From an uncultured Muribaculaceae bacterium (GTDB taxonomy: Bacteria; Bacteroidota; Bacteroidia; Bacteroidales; Muribaculaceae): 5,202 nucleotides of DNA. The position numbers were made by a program, and so were the translations under genes. The stretch lies in NCBI GenBank assembly GCA_947178235.1, contig CAMWXQ010000111.1:1-5202 (forward strand), written 5' to 3'. The notes under the pieces were generated by a model. That model saw only the letters and a program-made list of their open reading frames with translations, had not been told where the DNA came from and searched no databases. Position 1 is the first letter of the stretch; each line of letters starts with the position of its first letter. Shown piece by piece: positions 1-5,202 of the stretch.

Positions 1-1127
1 GATACAAGCTCATGCAGGCCTTCGCCATGAGCAACGGCCTCTCCACATCCGACCTCGAAGGTATGCTCGACCTCGTGGCCGTCTCCATCGCCGCCGACAT
101 AGTCCCGATGGTCGGCGAGAACCGCATACTCGCATACTACGGCCTCAAACGCCTCAACTCCAACGCCACCAACATCGGCCTCAAAGCCATCATCCGCCTC
201 TGTGGCCTCTCGGGCAAGGAGATACGCATCTCGGACGTCATCTTCAAGATCGGCCCCCGCATCAACGCCGCCGGACGTATGCAGAGCGGCCGCGAGGCGG
301 TCGACCTCCTGGTCTCGCGCAACATGAACGACGCCATGGCCCTCGCCCGCGACATCGACCGACGCAACCAGGAGCGCAAGGAGCTCGACCACCGCATCAC
401 CGAGGAGGCCATCGCCCTCATCGAAGAGCGCGCCGACATGTGGGCCGACCGCAAGTCGATCGTCGTCTACAACGAGGGGTGGCACAAGGGTATCATCGGC
501 ATCGTCGCATCGCGCCTCACCGAGCAGTACTACAAGCCCACCGTCGTCCTCACACGCTCCAACGGCATGGCCACGGGGTCGAGCCGCTCGGTCCAGGGCT
601 TCGACGTCTACGCCGCCGTCGGCTCGGCGCGACACCTCTTGGAGACCTTCGGCGGACACACGTACGCCGTCGGCCTCAGCCTGCGCGAGGAGAATATCCC
701 CGAATTCACACGCCTGTTCGAGGAATACGTCGCGGCCCACATCACCTCTGCCCAGGAGACCCACACCGTCGAGATCGACGCATACATGACCTTTGCCGAG
801 CTCACGCCCGAGTTCATGGCCGTGCTGCACAAGTTCAACCCCTTCGGCCCCGCCAATCTCCGTCCCGTGTTCCGCACCCGCGGCGTGCGCGACTTCGGCA
901 CCTCGAAGGCCGTGGGTAAGAACGGCGAGCACATCAAGCTCGACCTCATCGACGAGACCTGCGGCAAGGTATTCTCCGGCATAGCCTTCAACGCCGCCCC
1001 GCTCCACTTCGAGGCGATCCGCTCGGGGCGTCCCTTCGACATAGTCTACACCATCGACGAGAGCCGCCGCAAGGGTGGAACCCGCACCATCCAACTGATG
1101 GTGAAGGAGATAGTGATGGAGTCGTGA
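1..1127 (+). CDS. recJ: RecJ single-stranded-DNA-specific exonuclease, C-terminal part (5' end outside window)
   Basis: RecJ degrades single-stranded DNA 5'->3' in recombinational and mismatch repair, in the cytoplasm. The frame is open from the first base (first whole codon at 3, TAC), so this is the 3' portion: 374 residues of a protein usually near 570. The missing ~200 residues would carry the N-terminal DHH metal-binding motifs. Visible in order: AADIVP..GENR (about 90-119), matching the late DHH-domain motif VADxxP whose Asp is probably a metal ligand; RINAAGRM (258-281); the DHHA1 motif GWHKGIIGIVASRL (from 477); GSSRS (576-590) and FGGH (648-659), the substrate-binding signature; then an OB-fold region with PFGPANLRPVF (840-872). 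It ends in TGA at 1125-1127, overlapping recQ by 4 bp, so the two are probably co-transcribed and translationally coupled. The Met at 12 is internal, not the start. Identification is firm. Confidence 0.95.
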   Translation, partial: YKLMQAFAMSNGLSTSDLEGMLDLVAVSIAADIVPMVGENRILAYYGLKRLNSNATNIGLKAIIRLCGLSGKEIRISDVIFKIGPRINAAGRMQSGREAVDLLVSRNMNDAMALARDIDRRNQERKELDHRITEEAIALIEERADMWADRKSIVVYNEGWHKGIIGIVASRLTEQYYKPTVVLTRSNGMATGSSRSVQGFDVYAAVGSARHLLETFGGHTYAVGLSLREENIPEFTRLFEEYVAAHITSAQETHTVEIDAYMTFAELTPEFMAVLHKFNPFGPANLRPVFRTRGVRDFGTSKAVGKNGEHIKLDLIDETCGKVFSGIAFNAAPLHFEAIRSGRPFDIVYTIDESRRKGGTRTIQLMVKEIVMES

Positions 1128-3025
1128 CCCCGCTCGACATCCTGCGCGAATACTGGGGCTACGACAGCTTCCGCCCCTGCCAGGCCGAGATCATCGACTC
1201 CGTACTGGCCGGGCGCGACACGCTCGGCCTCCTCCCCACGGGCGGAGGCAAGAGCCTGACCTTCCAGGTCCCCGCGATGCTCCTCCCCGGCGTCACCGTC
1301 GTCGTCACCCCCCTCATATCCCTCATGACCGACCAGGCCGACAACCTGGCCCGCCGCGGCATACGCGCGTCGGTCATCCACTCGGGGCTCACGCGCCACG
1401 ACCGCGACCTGGCCCTCACACGCTGCCGCCTCGGGCGCTCGAAGATTCTCTACCTCTCGCCCGAGCGGTTGCAGAACGACCAGTTCCTCGCCGAGCTGCG
1501 CGGCATCGAAGTCAGCCTCCTCGTCATCGACGAGGCCCACTGCATCTCCCAGTGGGGCTACGACTTCCGCCCATCGTACCTGCGCATCGCTGCCCTGCGC
1601 GAGCGTCTCCCCGAGGGGGTCCCCGTCCTCGCCCTCACCGCCTCGGCCACCCCCGAGGTCCAGGCAGACATCGTCGAGAAGCTCGGGATGCACGGCCACG
1701 CGCGGTTCGCGCTCAGCTTCGACCGCCCCAACCTCAGCTATGTCGTGCGCGACACACCCGCCAAGGACGACATGCTCCTGCGCGTGCTCACCTCCACACA
1801 GGGGAGCGCCATCGTCTATGTCCGCTCGCGCAAGCGCACACGCGAGCTCGCCGACCTGCTCGCGACCCGCGGACTCTCGGCCGAGGCATACCACGCCGGC
1901 CTCTCATCCGAGGACAAGGAGGACCGCCAGAACCGCTGGAAACGGGGCGACGTGCGCGTCATGGTCGCCACCAACGCCTTCGGGATGGGCATCGACAAGC
2001 CCGACGTGAGGGTCGTCGTCCACTACGACCTCCCCCCCTCGCTCGAAGAATACTACCAGGAGGCGGGACGCGCCGGCCGCGACGGCCTACCCTCCTACGC
2101 CGTCGCCATCACGGGCCGATACGACAAGGGGATACTCTCGCGCCGCCTCACCGACGCCTTCCCCGACAAGGAATTCATACGCGAGGTCTACGGCCTGGCC
2201 TGCACATTCCTCGGCGTCGCCGTCGGCAGCGGCTACGGGGCCCTCTACGAGTTCAGCCTCGACCGATTCTGCCAGACATTCGGGCTCAACCCCGTCCAGA
2301 CCGAGAGCGCCCTGCGCCTGCTCACCCGCTCGGGCTACCTCGAATACATCGAGGAGACCACCACCGACTCTAAGGTCATGGTCATCATGCGCCGCGACGA
2401 GCTCTACTCCCAGCGGCTCGAACCGTGGGCCGAGGAGGTACTCGAAGAGCTGCTGCGCCGCTACACAGGCCTCTTCGCCGACTACATGACCATCTCCGAG
2501 ACCACCCTCGCCCGCGCCCTCGGCCTGTCGAGCCAGGAGGTCTACGAGGCGCTGCTCTACCTCTCGCGCACCCACGTCATCCACTACCGCCCGCGGCGCA
2601 CCACACCCTTCGTCTACTTCCCCACCTCGCGCGAGGAGAACCGCCACATCATCATCCCCACCGCCGTCTACGAGCAGATGCGCGACCGCATGGCCCACCG
2701 CCTCGACGCAGTCAAGGGATTCATCTTCGACAACACCGTCTGCCGCACGCGCCGCCTGCTCGAATACTTCGGCGAGACGGTCACGGACGACTGCGGGCGC
2801 TGTGACGTCTGCCGCGCACGCGCCGTCGCCGGCCGCATGACCTCCGCCGAGATCACGCGCCGCATCACCGCCCTCGCCTCACGACCCGGCGGCATCTCAC
2901 CCACGGACATATGCAGGCATCTCGCGCTATCCCCCGACCGCGTGGCCGAAGAACTGCGCGAGATGCTCGAAGAAGGCCATATCAGCTATGACCCGGTGGA
3001 AGATAAATTAAGAATTATGAATTAA
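1124..3025 (+). CDS. recQ: RecQ-family ATP-dependent DNA helicase (Bacteroidota-type domain order)
   Basis: An SF2 helicase that unwinds DNA 3'->5' using ATP and feeds single strands to RecJ in the RecF pathway. It has 633 residues. Core motifs are intact: FRPCQ (16-20), Walker A LLPTGGGKS (36-44), DEAH (136-139), TASATP (172-177), AYHAGLS (255-261), VATNAFGMGIDKPDVR (281-296) and YYQEAGRAGRDG (310-321). A zinc site C540-x16-C557-x2-C560-x2-C563 has the same spacing as E. coli RecQ but lies about 160 residues further from motif VI. The segment between (about 340-530) looks like two winged-helix-type units (near 376-412 and 457-500). The C-terminus (573-630) looks like another winged helix; I see no recognisable HRDC domain. 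The start is GTG at 1124, sharing GTGA with the recJ stop; MTPLDILREYWGYDSFR fits a RecQ N-terminus and no in-frame ATG lies just upstream. The last codons (KLRIMN) are encoded by an intergenic repeat unit. No separate promoter is seen. Confidence 0.96.
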   Translation: MTPLDILREYWGYDSFRPCQAEIIDSVLAGRDTLGLLPTGGGKSLTFQVPAMLLPGVTVVVTPLISLMTDQADNLARRGIRASVIHSGLTRHDRDLALTRCRLGRSKILYLSPERLQNDQFLAELRGIEVSLLVIDEAHCISQWGYDFRPSYLRIAALRERLPEGVPVLALTASATPEVQADIVEKLGMHGHARFALSFDRPNLSYVVRDTPAKDDMLLRVLTSTQGSAIVYVRSRKRTRELADLLATRGLSAEAYHAGLSSEDKEDRQNRWKRGDVRVMVATNAFGMGIDKPDVRVVVHYDLPPSLEEYYQEAGRAGRDGLPSYAVAITGRYDKGILSRRLTDAFPDKEFIREVYGLACTFLGVAVGSGYGALYEFSLDRFCQTFGLNPVQTESALRLLTRSGYLEYIEETTTDSKVMVIMRRDELYSQRLEPWAEEVLEELLRRYTGLFADYMTISETTLARALGLSSQEVYEALLYLSRTHVIHYRPRRTTPFVYFPTSREENRHIIIPTAVYEQMRDRMAHRLDAVKGFIFDNTVCRTRRLLEYFGETVTDDCGRCDVCRARAVAGRMTSAEITRRITALASRPGGISPTDICRHLALSPDRVAEELREMLEEGHISYDPVEDKLRIMN

Positions 3026-3129
3026 GAATTATGAATTAATTATATGACTTATAAGATTTATATGACTTATAAGACTTATAAGATTTATAATCAAAAAAAT
3101 TCCTAATTCTTAATTCCTAATTCTTAATT
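3006..3129. repeat. Composite AT-rich inverted repeat between convergent recQ and panB
   Basis: The left arm is a tandem 14-bp repeat, AATTAAGAATTATG at 3006-3019 and 3020-3033, plus a partial AATTAA (3034-3039). The right arm is two copies of TCCTAATTCTTAAT (3101-3114, 3115-3128). The reverse complement of the right unit is ATTAAGAATTAGGA, which differs from the left unit ATTAAGAATTATGA at one base. The arms 3006-3037 and 3098-3129 are therefore complementary over 32 bp with two mismatches, around a 60-bp centre. The recQ stop (TAA 3023-3025) lies in the second left unit, and the panB stop (TAA on the minus strand, 3130-3128) lies at the outer edge of the right arm. It could form a long A/T stem and act as a bidirectional transcription end or mRNA 3' end, but it has no G/C-rich stem followed by a U-tract, so a terminator role is only inferred. 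Confidence 0.9.
3046..3090. repeat. Five-copy 9-bp tandem array, GAYTTATAW
   Basis: Five consecutive 9-mers without gaps: GACTTATAA (3046-3054), GATTTATAT (3055-3063), GACTTATAA (3064-3072), GACTTATAA (3073-3081) and GATTTATAA (3082-3090). Where a C-type unit is followed by the next unit's G, the 8-bp palindrome CTTATAAG forms, three times. The array sits in the centre of the larger inverted repeat, followed by an A-run (3093-3099). Copies this short and near-identical suggest slippage expansion. Function unknown. Confidence 0.92.
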
Positions 3130-3949
3130 AATACGCTTCCTCCCTTGTCGGGAATGCGGAGCTCTTGACATCCGCGATATACCCTCCGAGGGCGGTGTCG
3201 ATGACCGAGGCGAGGTCCGCATAGCGGCGCAGGAACTTGGGAGCGAAACCCTGGTTCATGCCCAGCATATCCTGTACCACGAGCACCTGGCCGTCACAGT
3301 CGGGCCCCGCGCCGATGCCGATGGTGGGGACATTGAGCGCGGCGGTCACCTTGGCGGCGAGATCGGCGGGAATCTTTTCGAGCACGACGGCGAAGCACCC
3401 GGCCTTTTCGAGAGCCACGGCATCCTCGATGAGACGCTGGGCCTCGGCCTCCTCGCGGGCACGGACATTGTAGTTGCCGAAGGCATTGATACTCTGCGGT
3501 GTCAGCCCGAGGTGACCCATCACGGGTATGTCGGCCTTCACGAGCATCTCGATTGTGGCCGCTATCTCGCGCCCACCCTCGATCTTGATTGCCTCGGCGC
3601 CGCTCTCTTTCAGCACGCGCACACCCGAGTCGAGCGCACGCATCGGGTCACCCTTGTATGTGCCGAAGGGCAGGTCGCACACCACGAGGGCACGCTTGGC
3701 CCCGCGCACGACACACTCCGCATGATAGATCATACGGTCGAGGGTGATGGGCAGGGTGGTCTGGTATCCGGCCATGACATTGGCCGCCGAGTCGCCCACG
3801 AGGATCACATCCATGCCCGCCTCGTCGACGAGGCGCGCCATCGTGTAGTCGTAGGCAGTGAGCATCGCAATTTTCTCCCCCTTGGCCTTCATCTCGGCCA
3901 GGCGGCGCGTCGTCACCTTGCGGGGGTCTGTCGGAGTATAAGTTGACAT
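3128..3949 (-). CDS. panB: 3-methyl-2-oxobutanoate hydroxymethyltransferase (ketopantoate hydroxymethyltransferase)
   Basis: PanB transfers a hydroxymethyl group from 5,10-methylene-tetrahydrofolate to 2-oxoisovalerate, giving ketopantoate, the first committed step to pantothenate and coenzyme A (cytoplasmic). It has 273 residues; the E. coli enzyme has about 264. Family signatures: AMLTAYDYTMARLVDEAG (28-45), VGDS (51-54), CDLPFGTY (91-98), IKIEGG (121-126), GHLGLTPQS (145-153), VLEKIP (189-194) and GIGAG (211-215). By alignment to E. coli from memory, the metal ligands correspond to D53, D92 and E124, and the catalytic Glu to E191; all are present. I start it at ATG 3949-3947 (MSTYTPTDPRK). 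The reading frame stays open to 4147, but that extension has no family similarity and covers the promoter. No other pan gene is visible, so it appears as a single-gene unit. It is divergent from the TPR gene and convergent with recQ. Confidence 0.97.
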   Translation of the reverse strand: MSTYTPTDPRKVTTRRLAEMKAKGEKIAMLTAYDYTMARLVDEAGMDVILVGDSAANVMAGYQTTLPITLDRMIYHAECVVRGAKRALVVCDLPFGTYKGDPMRALDSGVRVLKESGAEAIKIEGGREIAATIEMLVKADIPVMGHLGLTPQSINAFGNYNVRAREEAEAQRLIEDAVALEKAGCFAVVLEKIPADLAAKVTAALNVPTIGIGAGPDCDGQVLVVQDMLGMNQGFAPKFLRRYADLASVIDTALGGYIADVKSSAFPTREEAY

Positions 3950-4002
3950 GATTATTGGGTTTGGTCTATCTGTCTGAGGGGGCCTGTCGCCCGAAAAACG
4001 GG

Positions 4003-4021
4003 GCAAAGTTAAGAACTTTGC
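4003..4021. promoter_or_regulatory. Perfect 8+8 bp palindrome over the panB -7 box
   Basis: GCAAAGTT (4003-4010), spacer AAG, AACTTTGC (4014-4021): the two arms are exact reverse complements. The inner arm includes most of the panB -7 box (TAACTTTG on the minus strand), so a dimeric protein bound here would block the promoter. The outer arm resembles a plus-strand -7 box (GAACTTTG instead of TAnnTTTG). The palindrome may therefore be an operator, or a by-product of two near-symmetric promoter-like sequences. No regulator can be named. Confidence 0.5.
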
Positions 4022-4036
4022 ACGACAAAGAGCAAA
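4004..4036 (-). promoter_or_regulatory. panB promoter, Bacteroidota -33/-7 type
   Basis: On the minus strand, TAACTTTG (4011-4004) is an exact match to the Bacteroidota -7 consensus TAnnTTTG. A TTTG (4036-4033) lies 21 bp further upstream, within the normal spacing for the -33 element. Transcription should begin near 4000-3996, giving a leader of about 50 nt before the panB ATG. That leader has no Shine-Dalgarno sequence, as is usual for this phylum. Confidence 0.72.
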
Positions 4037-4051
4037 AAACGGCACGGAAAA

Positions 4052-4083
4052 TTTTAAAGTTAGCTGAATATGTCTTAATTTTG
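4052..4083 (+). promoter_or_regulatory. Promoter of the TPR-protein gene
   Basis: TAATTTTG (4076-4083) matches the -7 consensus TAnnTTTG exactly. A weaker -33 candidate, TTTT (4052-4055, three of four bases of TTTG), lies 20 bp upstream. Transcription should start near 4087-4090, giving a leader of roughly 87-90 nt to the ATG at 4177. Confidence 0.7.
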
Positions 4084-4086
4084 CAC

Positions 4087-4138
4087 TTTGGAAACTATAC
4101 CTCCCGCCCGCACCCGCGTGCGCGTACCCGTTTCCGAA
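4087..4138 (+). other. Predicted stem-loop at the 5' end of the TPR-gene mRNA
   Basis: TTTGGAAAC (4087-4095) pairs with GTTTCCGAA (4130-4138): nine pairs with one T:G wobble. The enclosed 34 nt are C-rich and include CGCGTGCGCG (4115-4124). The stem would begin at or within a few bases of the predicted transcription start, so it would cap the 5' end of the mRNA. The rest of the leader (4139-4176) is A/C-rich and apparently unstructured, leaving the ribosome site open. No known riboswitch pattern is recognised. Confidence 0.4.
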
Positions 4139-4176
4139 CCTGAACATAACGAAATATCACAACACCCACTTACCAA

Positions 4177-4869
4177 ATGGCAAATACAAAACAGAACGTA
4201 GAGGAGACCCGCACCTCTATCGACGATGTCAACGACACCCTCACCGGCCTGGGCGAAAAGGTCCAGAACAACCCCAAGATCGTGGTCTACACCTGCGTGG
4301 CCGTAGCCGCCGTAGTAGCCGTGATCCTCATCTGGGTCTACGCCATCCGTCAGCCCGGAATCAACGCCGCCAACGACGCACTCGGACAGGCAGACATGGA
4401 ACTCCTCATGGGCAATGACTCCATCGCCCTCATGAAATACGAGAAGGTGGCCGCCGAGCACGGCTATCAGGCAGGCGACCTCGCCGCCCTCAACGCCGCC
4501 ATCCTCCTCTACCAGAAGAAGGACTACGAGAAAGCCCTCGGGTACCTCAAGGACTACAAGGCCTCCGAATCGATCATCGGCGCCGGCGCCAAGAGCCTCG
4601 AAGGCGACTGCTACGTCAACCTCCAACAGTACCCCCAGGCCATCGAGTGCTACAAGAAGGCCATCAGCCTCTCCGACGACAACCCCCACTACACCCCCGT
4701 ATTCATGCTCAAAGAGGCCACCGTCCTCCACGAGATGAAGGACTACAGGGCCGAGGCAGCTCTCTACAAGGAGATCATCTCCAAGTACCCCGCCTTCGAG
4801 TCAGAGATCAACGTCAACTTCGACAAGTATCTCGAACGCGCCGAAGCCCTCGCCAACCAGGCCAACTGA
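4177..4869 (+). CDS. Membrane-anchored tetratricopeptide-repeat protein
   Basis: A 230-residue protein with a hydrophilic N-terminus (1-33), one hydrophobic helix (about 35-56) and a C-terminal domain of TPR helices. There is no signal-peptidase or lipobox motif, so it is probably a signal-anchored inner-membrane protein; the side facing the periplasm is inferred. TPR-like units: 103-129 (AALNAAILLYQKKDYEKALG), 138-169 (AKSLEGDCYVNLQQYPQAIE) and 175-205 (VFMLKEATVLHEMKDYRAEA). Residues 66-92 may form a degenerate first unit. TPRs are protein-binding scaffolds; the layout resembles YfgM-like proteins, but the partner cannot be named. The ATG is chosen because it follows a promoter and an A/C-rich leader (ACTTACCAAATGG) with no Shine-Dalgarno, typical of the phylum. 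The gene is divergent from panB, has its own promoter and ends before a strong terminator, so it is probably transcribed alone. Confidence 0.9.
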   Translation: MANTKQNVEETRTSIDDVNDTLTGLGEKVQNNPKIVVYTCVAVAAVVAVILIWVYAIRQPGINAANDALGQADMELLMGNDSIALMKYEKVAAEHGYQAGDLAALNAAILLYQKKDYEKALGYLKDYKASESIIGAGAKSLEGDCYVNLQQYPQAIECYKKAISLSDDNPHYTPVFMLKEATVLHEMKDYRAEAALYKEIISKYPAFESEINVNFDKYLERAEALANQAN

Positions 4870-4872
4870 TAC

Positions 4873-4890
4873 ACCTTAATATATAAAGGT
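4873..4890. repeat. Near-perfect 18-bp palindrome after the TPR stop codon
   Basis: ACCTTAATATATAAAGGT is self-complementary except for the A:A pair at its sixth and thirteenth bases. It begins four bases after the TPR stop and lies 10 bp before the terminator stem. It could be a weak AT hairpin in the mRNA or a protein site; nothing in the sequence decides. Confidence 0.4.
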
Positions 4891-4900
4891 ATCTAAGCAC

Positions 4901-4935
4901 AGAGATCTCGCCGACACGGCGGGGTCTCTTTTTTT
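4901..4935 (+). terminator. Rho-independent terminator of the TPR gene
   Basis: AGAGATCTCGCCG (4901-4913) pairs with CGGCGGGGTCTCT (4917-4929): 13 pairs, two of them G:U, closed by the 3-nt loop ACA and followed by a run of seven T (4929-4935). This is a classic intrinsic terminator on the plus strand. The T-run is followed by C and seven A (4937-4943), but no A-run precedes the stem, so it should work mainly in the forward direction and insulate the gene that follows. Confidence 0.92.
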
Positions 4936-4990
4936 CAAAAAAATTTGCACAAGTCGGCATTATCGCACTATAGAGGCCCGTTTTGTGTCG

Positions 4991-4998
4991 TAACTTTG
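4991..4998 (+). promoter_or_regulatory. Promoter -7 box of the downstream gene
   Basis: TAACTTTG matches the Bacteroidota consensus TAnnTTTG exactly and has the same sequence as the panB box. The start should fall near 5002-5005, giving a leader of about 30 nt (A/C-rich, no Shine-Dalgarno) to the ATG at 5033. No TTTG is found at the usual 19-21 bp upstream (about 4966-4971), so the -33 element is weak or absent. An AT-rich stretch (4929-4946) lies further up. Confidence 0.65.
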
Positions 4999-5032
4999 CA
5001 GCGTAATCGACAACCAAACACACAACGACAAA

Positions 5033-5202
5033 ATGGAAAACACCGATCCCACAGTAAACACACCCGACACCGTACCCGACACCACTACCGCCGACGACCG
5101 CGGAACCCTCCCCGCCTCGGCCGAGAAACTCCGATACCGCGAACTGCGCCGCGCCGACACCGCACCCCACACCCAGCCCGACCCCCCAGACCGGGCTCGT
5201 AT
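5033..5202 (+). CDS. Unidentified protein, N-terminal 56 residues (3' end outside window)
   Basis: I do not recognise this gene. The frame is open from ATG 5033 to the window end. The visible part begins MENTDPTVNTPDTVPDTTTA and is rich in Thr, Pro and Asp, with no hydrophobic segment, so it is likely a disordered, cytoplasm-facing tail rather than a signal peptide. A more charged stretch (EKLRYRELRRAD, 31-42) could be the start of a helix. Support for it being real: it follows a terminator and an exact -7 box at normal distance, has the A/C-rich leader typical of starts in this phylum, and uses the C-ending codons of its neighbours. Function cannot be inferred from this part. Confidence 0.7.
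   Translation, partial: MENTDPTVNTPDTVPDTTTADDRGTLPASAEKLRYRELRRADTAPHTQPDPPDRAR

Noticed and set aside
1046..1894. Long open frame on the minus strand (282 codons), antisense to recJ/recQ
   Set aside because: It lies opposite strongly conserved recJ/recQ sequence; its Gly/Ala/Glu/Val-rich translation is what C-ending codons give on the opposite strand. No family motif or promoter.
2032..2038. Run of seven C in recQ as a phase-variation or frameshift site
   Set aside because: The frame is intact, with conserved motif VI directly after it; Pro-Pro codons in this C-rich genome produce such runs by chance.
1552..2373. Open frame on the plus strand within recQ (273 codons)
   Set aside because: Arg/Pro/His-rich product of the shifted frame of a GC-rich gene; the conserved helicase motifs are all in the other frame.
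3046..3090. Possible CRISPR array
   Set aside because: Units are 9 bp and contiguous with no spacers, and no cas genes are visible.
3950..4147. Upstream extension of the panB frame by 66 codons
   Set aside because: The extension contains the panB promoter and the palindrome, is not like PanB N-termini, and the ATG at 3949 gives a normal-length protein.
4075..4731. Minus-strand open frame (218 codons) opposite the TPR gene
   Set aside because: Gly/Val/Asp-rich shadow of the TPR coding sequence, running over the TPR promoter and leader; no motifs.
4929..4943. T7-C-A7 palindrome after the TPR terminator
   Set aside because: The T-run is explained by the terminator, and the A-run alone is too simple to support a separate feature.

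Overview
The window looks like a piece of chromosome from a GC-rich member of the Bacteroidales (Alistipes-like, but the genus cannot be fixed from the sequence). Three lines of evidence support this. Every promoter I can find carries the Bacteroidota sigma-factor -7 box TAnnTTTG. The start codons lie behind A-rich, C-rich leaders with no Shine-Dalgarno sequence. The protein families, including a RecQ with an unusual domain order and a one-TM TPR protein, fit that phylum. Codons end strongly in C or G, while the intergenic DNA is AT-rich.

Layout. Bases 1-1127 hold the 3' part of recJ (5'->3' single-strand exonuclease; the first ~200 codons lie outside). It overlaps by 4 bp with recQ (1124-3025), a complete RecQ-family helicase that starts with GTG. 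Both genes read forward and form a likely operon for RecF-pathway recombination and repair: a helicase that exposes single strands next to the exonuclease that trims them. recQ converges on panB (3128-3949, minus strand), the first enzyme of pantothenate synthesis. The ~100 bp between them is a composite repeat: a 14-bp tandem repeat in inverted orientation on the two sides of a five-copy 9-bp array. The stop codons of both genes lie in or at the edge of this repeat.

A 227-bp divergent promoter region (3950-4176) separates panB from a complete gene for a membrane-anchored TPR protein (4177-4869). Each gene has its own -7 box. The panB box lies inside a perfect 8+8 bp palindrome, and the TPR transcript should begin with a stem-loop. 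The TPR gene ends in a strong intrinsic terminator (4901-4935). A further TAnnTTTG box (4991-4998) then precedes the start of an unidentified gene (5033 to the window end) with a disordered Thr/Pro/Asp-rich N-terminus.

Overall this is an ordinary core-genome region. I found no sign of a mobile element, defence locus, CRISPR array or RNA gene, and no credible new system. The points worth a second look are the repeat between recQ and panB, the palindromic panB promoter, the TPR leader hairpin and the rearranged RecQ architecture.
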